Source: Pseudomonas koreensis (GTDB lineage: Bacteria > Pseudomonadota > Gammaproteobacteria > Pseudomonadales > Pseudomonadaceae). From it: DNA of 64,000 bases. The notes beneath the pieces were generated by a model. The model was not told the origin of the DNA. It saw nothing but the letters and a program-made list of their open reading frames with translations, and did no database searches. This document shows, in pieces, positions 34,531-42,299 of the stretch; positions within the stretch are counted from its first letter, which is position 1, and every line of letters starts with the position of its first letter. The stretch is from positions 806,001-870,000 of the forward strand of contig NZ_JAAQYM010000001.1 in NCBI RefSeq assembly GCF_012986595.1, written 5' to 3'. The position numbers and the translations under genes were made by a program.

Positions 34531-35550
34531 TCAGCGATACAAAACCTTCTCCGCCAACTCATCGGCCACCCGCGCCGGCGAGCGCTTCTCGGCCTGTGCA
34601 TGGGCGAACACTTCGGTCAGTCGCGAGGAAATCTTCGACAGATGCGCGGTAATCGTCCCCAACGCTTCGCCGCGATGCTTGAGCGAGACGTAGATCAGGC
34701 CACCGGCATTGATCACATAGTCCGGCGCGTAGAGGATCCCGCGTCGCTCGAGTTGGTCGGCCACGTCCAGATGCGTCAACTGATTGTTCGCCGAGCCCGC
34801 CACCGCCGAGCAGCGCAGTTGCGTCACCGTGTGACTGTTGAGCACCCCGCCCAGGCCGCACGGTGCGAGGATGTCGCAAGGCGTGCTGAGCAACGCATCG
34901 TTGGCGATCGGATGCGCATTGAGCTGCTCCATCGCCAGTTGCACCTTGCCGTGATCGATGTCGCTGACCAGCAATTCAGCGCCTGCCGCATGCAGTTGCT
35001 CGGCCAGTGCGTAACCGACGTTGCCCAAGCCCTGAATCGCCACGCGCAGGCCTTCGAGGTTGTCACTGCCCAACCGCGCCATCGCCGTGGCACGAATCCC
35101 GGTGAACACGCCCATCGCCGCATGCGGTGCCGGGTCGCCCGCTGATGTTGTGCTGGTGACATGTTGAGTCTGCTGGGCGATGCAATCCATGTCCGCCACC
35201 GAGGTGCCGCTGTCGATGGCGGTGATGTAGCGACCGTCGAGCTGATTGATGCAGCGACCAAAGGCTTCGAACAACGCCGCGCGATTTTCCACATGCGCCG
35301 GGCGCACAATCACCGCAACGCCGCCGCCCTGGTCGAGACCGGCCAGTGCAGCCTTGTAGCTCATGCCTTGCGCCAGGCGAATGGCGTCCTCGACTGCGGA
35401 TTCGTCGTTGGGATAGGCGAGATAACGGCAACCGCCCAGGGCTGGGCCGAGGCGACTGTTATGAATGGCAATGACCGCCTTCAACCCGGTGATCGGGTCA
35501 ACGCTGAGGTGCAGCGATTCCAGGCGAGTGCTTTGCATGAGAGCGAACAT
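34531..35550 (-). CDS. Leu/Phe/Val dehydrogenase homologue with catalytic lysine replaced
   Basis: A 339-residue protein of the Glu/Leu/Phe/Val dehydrogenase superfamily. The N-terminal domain has GLKAVIAIHNSRLGPALGGC (substrate site) and MSYKAALAGLDQGGG; the C-terminal Rossmann domain has IQGLGNVGYALAEQL. In active leucine dehydrogenases the glycine run continues with the catalytic Lys (GGGK-V-I); here residue 78 is Val (GGGVAVI). The first Lys (SYKAA) is retained. Family reaction: NAD-dependent oxidative deamination of branched-chain amino acids; this copy may be inactive or altered. It lies convergent to yebG and alone. Confidence 0.85.
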   Translation of the reverse strand: MFALMQSTRLESLHLSVDPITGLKAVIAIHNSRLGPALGGCRYLAYPNDESAVEDAIRLAQGMSYKAALAGLDQGGGVAVIVRPAHVENRAALFEAFGRCINQLDGRYITAIDSGTSVADMDCIAQQTQHVTSTTSAGDPAPHAAMGVFTGIRATAMARLGSDNLEGLRVAIQGLGNVGYALAEQLHAAGAELLVSDIDHGKVQLAMEQLNAHPIANDALLSTPCDILAPCGLGGVLNSHTVTQLRCSAVAGSANNQLTHLDVADQLERRGILYAPDYVINAGGLIYVSLKHRGEALGTITAHLSKISSRLTEVFAHAQAEKRSPARVADELAEKVLYR

Positions 35551-35734
35551 CGGCAGGCTCCCGAATCACTTCTGGTAGACGCCAGTATAGGCTTGCGCCC
35601 AAAAATTGCTGAAGCGCGCCGGAATAAGCGCCCGCGTTGACGGCGACTTTGCGGCATAACCTGAGGCCGTCACGGCTCAGCACTGGACGAATGGCACGGA
35701 CGGGGCTAAAACGAGGCATTCCCCGGAGATTCAG

Positions 35735-36538
35735 ATGAGCCCGCGCCAACGTTTTTTCGAGTGTCTGCACCGATCACCGCCCGCGCTGTTCGAAGCCGCG
35801 CTGTGGATGGCCGCCGAGCACGAAAAAGGCCTGGATGTCGAAGCCCTGCAACAGGATTTCAAGGAACTGCAACAGCGCGTCAGCTACGGTCTGCCGATGC
35901 TGCCGGTCAGCGAACTGGCGCAGCCGTTGTTGCGGCGCATGAATGATCTGGGGTTTGCTCAGGATGATTTTCTGCCGCTACGCACGCAGGTCGCGCTGCT
36001 GCACAAGGTGCTGCAAACTCGTCGAGGGCAGCCGCTGACACTGTCCTTGATTGCCCTGCAACTGGCGCGCGGGCTGGAAATTCCGCTGGTGGGCGTGAAC
36101 TTCCCCGGGCATTTCCTGCTGCGGGTGCCCGGTGCTGATCACTTGCTTGATCCCTGCGGCGGCCGGCGGCTGTATCCCAACGATTGCCGCGAGTTGTTGC
36201 AGCGCCAGTACGGCGCGCACCTGAAACTCAACGCCGAACACCTGGCAGCGGCCACACCGATGCAGATGCTGCAACGCTTGTCTCGTAATCTGCGGCAGTT
36301 GCACCTGAGCCACGAGGACTACATCGCCGCGTTGATCGATGCCGAACGGGTGCTGGAACTGGGCAGCGCCAGCGCCGCCGATTATCTGGCCCGCGCCAGC
36401 CTCTACCAACGCCTCGACTGCCCCAACGCCGAGCGCTTTGATCTGGAACACGCCTTGCTGCTCAGCGACGATCCGATCCAGCGCCTGCGCCTGACTGAAC
36501 GGCTTGGTCACTTACCGCCAAATTCCGTGGTCCACTAA
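35735..36538 (+). CDS. SirB1/transglutaminase-like family protein with TPR-like tail
   Basis: A 267-residue protein. The N-terminal part (FECLHRSPPALFEAALWMAA) and the transglutaminase-like core (RRGQPLTLSLIALQLARGLE, VGVNFPGHFLLRV, LLDPCGGRRLYPNDC) match SirB1. The C-terminal helices (LIDAERVLELGSASAADYLA, RASLYQRLDCPNAERFDLE) look TPR-like. The Cys of a true transglutaminase triad is not evident in the usual place, so activity is doubtful. Function in Pseudomonas unknown. It converges with the MFS gene. Confidence 0.83.
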   Translation: MSPRQRFFECLHRSPPALFEAALWMAAEHEKGLDVEALQQDFKELQQRVSYGLPMLPVSELAQPLLRRMNDLGFAQDDFLPLRTQVALLHKVLQTRRGQPLTLSLIALQLARGLEIPLVGVNFPGHFLLRVPGADHLLDPCGGRRLYPNDCRELLQRQYGAHLKLNAEHLAAATPMQMLQRLSRNLRQLHLSHEDYIAALIDAERVLELGSASAADYLARASLYQRLDCPNAERFDLEHALLLSDDPIQRLRLTERLGHLPPNSVVH

Positions 36539-36551
36539 ACGCCTTTTTGCC

Positions 36552-36640
36552 GGAGTGAACCTGCTCGCGATGCAGGCGACGCCGATCTTCCTGTCAGACC
36601 GCGTTATCGTTCTTCGCCAGCAGGCTGGCTCCCGCATTCG
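36552..36640. repeat. REP doublet running into the end of the MFS gene
   Basis: A diverged left arm (GAGTGAACCTGCTCGCGATG) lies at 36555-36574, and the right arm TTCGCCAGCAGGCTGGCTCC at 36612-36631 is inside the coding end of the MFS gene, supplying its last residues. Confidence 0.72.
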
Positions 36641-37964
36641 ACGGGATGGACTCGGAGGGTGCGCGCACCTGAATGATCAGCAACGCCGCGATGACCGCCG
36701 GGATCGCGCAGAAAAAGAAAATCTGCGCCACCGGAATGTGCATCGCCAGCAACATGCTGCCTAACAGCGGCCCGAGGATCGAACCGAATCGCCCTACCCC
36801 CAGCGCCCAGCCAGTGCCCGTGGCGCGCACATGGGCCGGGTAGAAGTTACTGGCGAAGGCGTTCAGCGTCAGTTGCCCACCAATGATGCAGAAGCCGGCC
36901 GCAAACACGCAGGCCACCAGATAACGCGGATTGTCGTGATTCAGCCCCAACAGAATCGTACACACCGCCGCCCCGGCCAACACCGCGCAGAGCAGGCGTA
37001 CCTTGCGTTTCAAGCGGTCGGCGATCCACGCCATGCACACGGCGCCCAAGGTCCCGGCGAACAGAAACATCGAGGTCACCAGGTTGGCTTCATTGAGTTT
37101 CAGGCCGCTTTCCAGCAGCAGGGTCGGCAGCCAGCTGATCATGAAATACAACAGAATCAGGCTGACAAAAAACGTCGCCCAGATCAGCAGTGTCGGACGT
37201 GCATAACCATTGCGGAACAACTCGACCACCGTCAGTGTGCTGCCCTGTTCGCGCTCGTTCTGTTCGAGCGAGGCGGCCGGCGGTTGCCAGTCCGGCAACA
37301 TCCGCGCGGTGACTTTGCGCAGGCGCGCATAGGGCGGTGCGTCACGCAGTAACCGTGGCAGCGATTCGGGCAGCATCCACCACAAAAACGGAAACAGCAG
37401 CAGCGGCGTGACGCCACCGGCGAGGAACACCGCTTGCCAGCCAAAGCGGTCGATGAAGCCCGCCGCGACAAAACCGCCCGCCGCACCACCAAAGGAAAAA
37501 CCACAGGCGGCCAGGGTCACCATCAACGTGCGCAGACGCGGCGGTGAGTATTCCGACATCAAGGCCATGGCGCTGGGCATCGCCCCGCCCATGCCGATGC
37601 CGCAGATGAAGCGCGCGACCATCAGGGTGTTGAGGGAATCGGCGAAGACCATCAGCACCGTCAGGCTGGCGTAGATCAGCACGCACGCCAGCAAAATCCG
37701 CCGCACGCCGAAGCGATCGGCCAGTGGCGTGACCGCGAGGGAACCGAGGGTGAGGCCCAACAGGTTGGCACTGAAAACAGGCCCGAACGCGGCTTTCTCC
37801 AGCCCCCAATCCTGCGCCAGCGCCGGCACCACGTAACCCAGCACCTGGGCGTCATAACCGTCGGTGACCAGCAACAAGGCGAGCAGGATCAAGAGCAACC
37901 ATTGATAGCGGGACACAGGACGGGCGTCGAGTGCCGCGCGGAAGCTGGCAATCTGGTTATGCAT
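36594..37964 (-). CDS. MFS aromatic-acid:proton symporter (AAHS family)
   Basis: A 456-residue protein with twelve hydrophobic helices. The N-terminus (RYQWLLLILLALLLVTDGYD, then VVPALAQDWGL) has the acidic residues of the AAHS group (PcaK/BenK), with the MFS loop PLADRFGVRRIL and the sequence ICGIGMGGAMPSAMALMSEY, also typical. Probable role: uptake of an aromatic acid at the inner membrane. It is the last gene after hmgA-fahA-maiA on the same strand, so a homogentisate-pathway precursor is a plausible cargo. The final residues (SNAGASLLAKNDNAV) are encoded by a REP arm and are unlikely to be functional. Confidence 0.86.
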   Translation of the reverse strand: MHNQIASFRAALDARPVSRYQWLLLILLALLLVTDGYDAQVLGYVVPALAQDWGLEKAAFGPVFSANLLGLTLGSLAVTPLADRFGVRRILLACVLIYASLTVLMVFADSLNTLMVARFICGIGMGGAMPSAMALMSEYSPPRLRTLMVTLAACGFSFGGAAGGFVAAGFIDRFGWQAVFLAGGVTPLLLFPFLWWMLPESLPRLLRDAPPYARLRKVTARMLPDWQPPAASLEQNEREQGSTLTVVELFRNGYARPTLLIWATFFVSLILLYFMISWLPTLLLESGLKLNEANLVTSMFLFAGTLGAVCMAWIADRLKRKVRLLCAVLAGAAVCTILLGLNHDNPRYLVACVFAAGFCIIGGQLTLNAFASNFYPAHVRATGTGWALGVGRFGSILGPLLGSMLLAMHIPVAQIFFFCAIPAVIAALLIIQVRAPSESIPSNAGASLLAKNDNAV

Positions 37965-38018
37965 CGCAAGGTACCTGTTTTGTTTTTATGATTTTTTTGC
38001 GTGGATCAACGCCGAACC

Positions 38019-38050
38019 TTGTGGGAGCGAGCAGGCTCGCTCCCACAAGG
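38019..38050. repeat. Compact REP palindrome
   Basis: CTTGTGGGAGCGAGCAGG and CTCGCTCCCACAAG form a near-perfect 14-bp stem with a tiny loop between maiA and the MFS gene, which may partly terminate the hmg transcript. Confidence 0.8.
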
Positions 38051-38054
38051 GGGA

Positions 38055-38690
38055 TTACGGTGTGTCTGGTTGATTGGCCGGATGCGCCTTGATGAACGCT
38101 GGATGATCAGCGGCCAACGCCGCCACCCGACGAATTCGTGGATAAGCCTCCAGCGACACATTGAAGCGCTCGGCCGCGTACAACTGCGGGATCAGGTAGA
38201 CGTCCGCCACGCACGGCCACTCACCGAAACAGAAACCGCTGTCACCGATCAACTGCTCGACGGTCGCCAGCCCTTGACCGATCCAGTGCGCGATCCACTC
38301 CACCACCTGCGGCTCTTCGTGGCCCAACTGACGCAGGCGATTGAGCACGCTGACGTTGTGCAGCGGATGCACGTCGCAGCCGATCACCGCCGCCACCCCC
38401 CGCACATGGGCGCGGGCAGTGAGGTCTTCGGGTAGCAGCGGCTGCTGTGGATAACGTTCCTCCAGGTACTCGATGATCGCTGGCGACTGAATCAGCAACT
38501 CGCCGTCATCGGTACGCAAGGCCGGCACCCGGCCCTGTGGGTTGATTGCCAGATACGCCGCTTGCCGATGTTCGCCACCGGCCGCCGCGATCAGGTTGAC
38601 CGGCAGCGCCTGATAGTCGAGGCCCTTCAGCGCCAGGGCAATGCGCACGCGGTACGACGATGTGGAGCGGTAGTAGGTGTAAAGATCCAT
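38055..38690 (-). CDS. maiA: Maleylacetoacetate isomerase
   Basis: A 211-residue zeta-class glutathione transferase. Starts MDLYTYYRSTSSYRVRIALAL; the SSYRVRIAL segment is the zeta-class active-site motif (SSCSWRVRIAL in others), and the C-terminal GEWPCVADVYLIPQLYAA is family-typical. Converts maleylacetoacetate to fumarylacetoacetate with glutathione in tyrosine/phenylalanine breakdown. The gene follows fahA by 12 bases, in the hmgA-fahA-maiA operon (hmgABC of P. putida). Regulated by HmgR. Confidence 0.92.
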   Translation of the reverse strand: MDLYTYYRSTSSYRVRIALALKGLDYQALPVNLIAAAGGEHRQAAYLAINPQGRVPALRTDDGELLIQSPAIIEYLEERYPQQPLLPEDLTARAHVRGVAAVIGCDVHPLHNVSVLNRLRQLGHEEPQVVEWIAHWIGQGLATVEQLIGDSGFCFGEWPCVADVYLIPQLYAAERFNVSLEAYPRIRRVAALAADHPAFIKAHPANQPDTP

Positions 38691-38702
38691 GAGCCGCTCC
38701 TG

Positions 38703-40007
38703 TCAGCGCGCCGCCAGCACTTTGCCACGGCACTCGCCGAAGCCGATGGAGGCAAAACCGTCACGGGCGCAGCGCGCGCGCAGGATGATTTCGTCGCCGT
38801 CCTCAAGGAATTTGCGCACTTCGCCGGAGGCCAGTTCGATCGGTTTTTTACCGCCCTCGGTGATTTCCAGCAGGCTGCCGAACTGACCGCTTTGCGGGCC
38901 GGACAAGGTGCCCGAGCCGAACAGGTCACCGGCCTGCAACTGGCAACCGTTGACGCTGTGATGCGCGACCATTTGCGCGACCGTCCAGTACATGTAGCGG
39001 GTGTTGCTCAGGGTCAGGCGATGGGCCGGCAGATTCTGCTCGCGCATGGCTTCAGTGAGCAGCAGCACTTCCAGCTCGATATCGAAAGCGCCACCGTCCT
39101 GATCGCGTTTGTCGAACAGGTACGGCAGCGGCTGCGGATCACCTTCCGGACGCGCAGGTTGCGCGGTGCGGAAAGGCTCCAGCGCCTCGGCGGTCACCAC
39201 CCACGGCGAAACACTGGTAATGAAACTCTTGGACAGGAACGGCCCCAGCGGCTGGTATTCCCAGGCCTGGATGTCACGGGCCGACCAGTCGTTGAGCAGG
39301 CAGAAACCGGCGATGTGTTCAGCGGCGTCACCGATGGCAATCGGCTCGCCCATTTCGTTGCCCTGACCGATCCAGATACCCAGTTCCAGTTCGTAGTCCA
39401 GACGTGCACAAGGGCCGAAGGTCGGCTCGCTCGCGCCGGCCGGCAGGGTCTGGCCTTTCGGGCGGCGCACGCCGGTGCCGGAGGCGCGCACGGTGGAGGC
39501 GCGACCGTGGTAGCCGATCGGCACGTGCTTGTAGTTCGGCAGCAGTGGATTGTCCGGACGGAACAGTTTGCCGACATTCTGTGCGTGCTCGATGCCCACA
39601 TAGAAGTCGGTGTAATCGCTGATGCGCGCCGGCAGGTGCAGTTGGCAATCGGCCGCCAGTGGCAGCAGTGTTGCGCCTTGGGCTTCGATGGCGCCGCGAT
39701 GGGTGCTGCCCTCGCTGAACAATTCCAGCAAGCGGGTGCGCAAGGCTACGCGAGCCTCGCGACCGAGGTCGAAGAAGGCGTTCAACAGGCCGCCTTGCAT
39801 GGCTTCGACTGCACGACGCGCCTCGCCATCGAACAGGCCGGCTTCGAGCGCCACCTGCAGATCGAAGATGTGTTCACCGATCGCCACGCCGGCATGCGGC
39901 GCCGAGCCGTTGAGGCTGAACACGCCCAGCGGCAGGTTCTGCAACGGGAAATCCGCGTGGCCGTTGGCCGAAGCAACCCAGCTGCGGGTAATGGAAGTCT
40001 GAGTCAT
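38703..40007 (-). CDS. fahA: Fumarylacetoacetase
   Basis: A 434-residue protein of the FAH family: DFPLQNLPLGVFSLNGSAPH at the N-terminus, DYTDFYVGIEHAQNVGKLFR, and the metal site region YELELGIWIGQGNEMGEPI with the acidic residues. Hydrolyses fumarylacetoacetate to fumarate and acetoacetate, the last step of the homogentisate pathway. It begins three bases after the hmgA stop and is followed by maiA. Long open frames on the opposite strand here are shadows. Confidence 0.94.
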   Translation of the reverse strand: MTQTSITRSWVASANGHADFPLQNLPLGVFSLNGSAPHAGVAIGEHIFDLQVALEAGLFDGEARRAVEAMQGGLLNAFFDLGREARVALRTRLLELFSEGSTHRGAIEAQGATLLPLAADCQLHLPARISDYTDFYVGIEHAQNVGKLFRPDNPLLPNYKHVPIGYHGRASTVRASGTGVRRPKGQTLPAGASEPTFGPCARLDYELELGIWIGQGNEMGEPIAIGDAAEHIAGFCLLNDWSARDIQAWEYQPLGPFLSKSFITSVSPWVVTAEALEPFRTAQPARPEGDPQPLPYLFDKRDQDGGAFDIELEVLLLTEAMREQNLPAHRLTLSNTRYMYWTVAQMVAHHSVNGCQLQAGDLFGSGTLSGPQSGQFGSLLEITEGGKKPIELASGEVRKFLEDGDEIILRARCARDGFASIGFGECRGKVLAAR

Positions 40008-40010
40008 GGG

Positions 40011-41315
40011 TTATCTCCGGGTCGGGTCGAACGTGGCGGGCAGCGTGGCCCAGCAGGCGTCGTAAGTGGATTGCAGTTGCGGGCAGTCGAGGGCGAAGCG
40101 GCTTGGGCGCAGCACCTGACTGGTCTCGAACATGAAGGCCATGGTGTTGTCGATCTTCGCCGGCTTGAGCTCGGCATTGATCGCTTTGGTGCAGGTCTCG
40201 CCGTCCGGGCCGTGGGCGCTCATGCAGCTGTGCAGCGACGCGCCGCCGGGCACGAAACCTTCAGCCTTGGCGTCGTATTCGCCCTGGATCAGGCCCATGA
40301 ACTCGTTCATCAGGTTGCGGTGGAACCACGGCGGACGGAAGGTGTTCTCGGCGACCATCCAGCGTGGCGGGAAGATCACGAAGTCGAGGTTGGCCATACC
40401 ATGCACGCTGGTCGGCGAAGTCAGCACGGTGAAGATCGACGGATCGGGATGATCGAAACTCACCGTGCCGATGGTGTTGAAGCGGCGCAGATCGTATTTG
40501 TACGGCACGTTGTTGCCGTGCCAGGCGACCACGTTCAGCGGCGAATGATCGAGCTCGGTGCCCCACAACTGGCCGAGGAATTTCTGCACCAGCGTGGTCG
40601 GCTGCCGCAGGTTTTCGTAAGCGGCGACCGGGGTGAGGAAGTCCCGCGGATTGGCCAGGCCGTTGCTGCCGATCGGCCCCAGATCCGGCAGGCGCAGTGG
40701 CGCACCGTGGTTCTCGGCAACGTAACCGCGCGCCTGCGGATCGAGCAGTTCAACGCGGAATTTCAGACCACGCGGTAGCACGGCGATTTCCAGCGGCGCG
40801 ACGTCGAGCACACCGAGTTCAGTGGCAATGCGCAGCCGCCCCAGTTGCGGCACCAGCAGCAGTTCGCCGTCGGCGTTGTAGAACACCCGCTCCATCGAGC
40901 GGTTGGCGCAATAGTTGTAGATGCTGATGCCGGCTGGTTTTTCCGCCGCCGAGTTGGCGACCATGCCGACCAGGCCGTCGATGAAGTCGGTCGGCTCGGC
41001 GGGGATCTGCAGCGGGTTCCAGCGCAGGCGATTGGGGGTCACTTCACCCAATGGGCCGCCGGCCAGTTGCCGCTCCAGTTTGACGAAGGCCGGGTGATTG
41101 GCCGACGGCTGAATCCGGTACAGCCAGGTGCGCCGCGCTTCACTGCGGGTCATGGTGAACGCTGTGCCGGAGAGCAATTCGGTGTAGAGACCGTACGGGG
41201 CTTTTTGCGGGGAGTTCTGGCCGATGGGCAGGGCGCCGGGCAACGCTTCACTGCTGAATTCGTTGCCGAAACCGGACTGGTACGCCAGCTCCGACGCGTT
41301 TGATTCGAGGTTCAT
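40011..41315 (-). CDS. hmgA: Homogentisate 1,2-dioxygenase
   Basis: A 434-residue protein from the ATG at 41315, six bases after AGGAGG; the track-wide longer frame starts in the promoter. Family sequences are clear: [30 protein letters not shown], and the metal-binding stretch [20 protein letters not shown] (split region with EN/H ligands) followed by [16 protein letters not shown]. Opens the ring of homogentisate to maleylacetoacetate with O2 and Fe(II). First gene of the operon; its promoter region has CGTAAT repeats and is divergent from hmgR. Confidence 0.95.
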   Translation of the reverse strand: MNLESNASELAYQSGFGNEFSSEALPGALPIGQNSPQKAPYGLYTELLSGTAFTMTRSEARRTWLYRIQPSANHPAFVKLERQLAGGPLGEVTPNRLRWNPLQIPAEPTDFIDGLVGMVANSAAEKPAGISIYNYCANRSMERVFYNADGELLLVPQLGRLRIATELGVLDVAPLEIAVLPRGLKFRVELLDPQARGYVAENHGAPLRLPDLGPIGSNGLANPRDFLTPVAAYENLRQPTTLVQKFLGQLWGTELDHSPLNVVAWHGNNVPYKYDLRRFNTIGTVSFDHPDPSIFTVLTSPTSVHGMANLDFVIFPPRWMVAENTFRPPWFHRNLMNEFMGLIQGEYDAKAEGFVPGGASLHSCMSAHGPDGETCTKAINAELKPAKIDNTMAFMFETSQVLRPSRFALDCPQLQSTYDACWATLPATFDPTRR

Positions 41316-41392
41316 GGAGCCTCCTGAACAGGGAGTCGGCAGTGGCCCATCGCTCTGGCTCAGAGGTTTCGGCACGCCGGGGTTGTTATTAT

Positions 41393-41418
41393 CGTAATTC
41401 GATTACGCATAACGTAAT
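41393..41418. promoter_or_regulatory. Probable HmgR operator
   Basis: CGTAAT-TCG-ATTACG (41393-41407) is a perfect inverted repeat, followed by a third CGTAAT at 41413-41418, in the divergent hmgA/hmgR region. The HmgR repressor of P. putida is known to bind a palindromic site in this position; assignment of this sequence is inference. Confidence 0.65.
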
Positions 41419-41480
41419 TTGCTCGCTATCCAGCGTCAAGCTATAAAGACGCCCATTCGTTTTCGGATCCCGGCCGCACC

Positions 41481-42275
41481 ATGGAAAAAACCAGCGACAG
41501 CAACGGCAAACAGAAAGTCCGCTCCGCCGAAGTCGGCACCGACATCCTCAAGGCGTTGGCCGAGTTGTCGCCCTCCACCTCGCTGTCGCGTCTGGCAGAG
41601 CATGTGCAGATGCCGGCGAGCAAGGTGCACCGTTATCTTCAGGCACTGATTGCCAGCGGCTTTGCCGAACAGAATGCCGCCACCAACCACTACGGCCTCG
41701 GTCGCGAAGCGTTGCGCGTGGGCCTGGCCGCCCTCAACAGTATGGACGTGCTGAAAGTCGCCGCCCTGCCCCTGTCCGAGTTGCGCGACGAGTTGAACGA
41801 AACCTGCTTCCTGGCGGTGTGGGGCAATCAGGGCGCGACGGTGGTGCACATCGAGCCGGCGGTGCGCGCAGTGACCGTGGTGACTCAGTTGGGGTCGGTA
41901 TTGCCGCTGCTCAGCTCCTCGACAGGCCTGGTGTTCAGCGCCTACTTGCCGCATCGCGAAACCGATGAATTGCGTGAGCAGGAAATCGCCGTCGCCGGAC
42001 ATCCACTGGCCGAGCAAAACGCCTACACAGGTTTGTGCGAACAGATCCGCGAGCGCGGCCTGCATCATGTGCACGGGTTGTTGATGCCGGGCGTGGACGC
42101 GTTGTCGGCGCCGGTGTTCAACGCGGTCGGGCAGATCGCCGCCGTGCTGACCATAGTCGGACCGACCTCGCTGTTCCACGCCGACGAGAACGGCCCGGCG
42201 GCGCAGCGATTGCTGGCAGCCGCACAGGCCGTGAGTTGGCGCATGGGTTATCAGGCCGACGACCGCCTTCCCTGA
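41481..42275 (+). CDS. hmgR: IclR-family repressor of homogentisate genes
   Basis: A 264-residue protein. The N-terminal winged helix (DILKALAELSPSTSLSRLAE, HVQMPASKVHRYLQALIASG) and the IclR effector domain (ETCFLAVWGNQGATVVHIEP, LPLLSSSTGLVFSAYLP) are complete. Divergent from hmgA, as is HmgR in P. putida, where homogentisate is the inducer. It ends 24 bases from the convergent toxin gene. The CGTAAT repeats lie in the promoter. Confidence 0.9.
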   Translation: MEKTSDSNGKQKVRSAEVGTDILKALAELSPSTSLSRLAEHVQMPASKVHRYLQALIASGFAEQNAATNHYGLGREALRVGLAALNSMDVLKVAALPLSELRDELNETCFLAVWGNQGATVVHIEPAVRAVTVVTQLGSVLPLLSSSTGLVFSAYLPHRETDELREQEIAVAGHPLAEQNAYTGLCEQIRERGLHHVHGLLMPGVDALSAPVFNAVGQIAAVLTIVGPTSLFHADENGPAAQRLLAAAQAVSWRMGYQADDRLP

Positions 42276-42299
42276 AGGGCCGCCGACCATGGGTCGCAA

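Noticed and set aside
38562..40778. 738-residue open frame on the plus strand
   Set aside because: Shadow of fahA, maiA and hmgA, which are certain genes on the other strand; this is common in GC-rich DNA.
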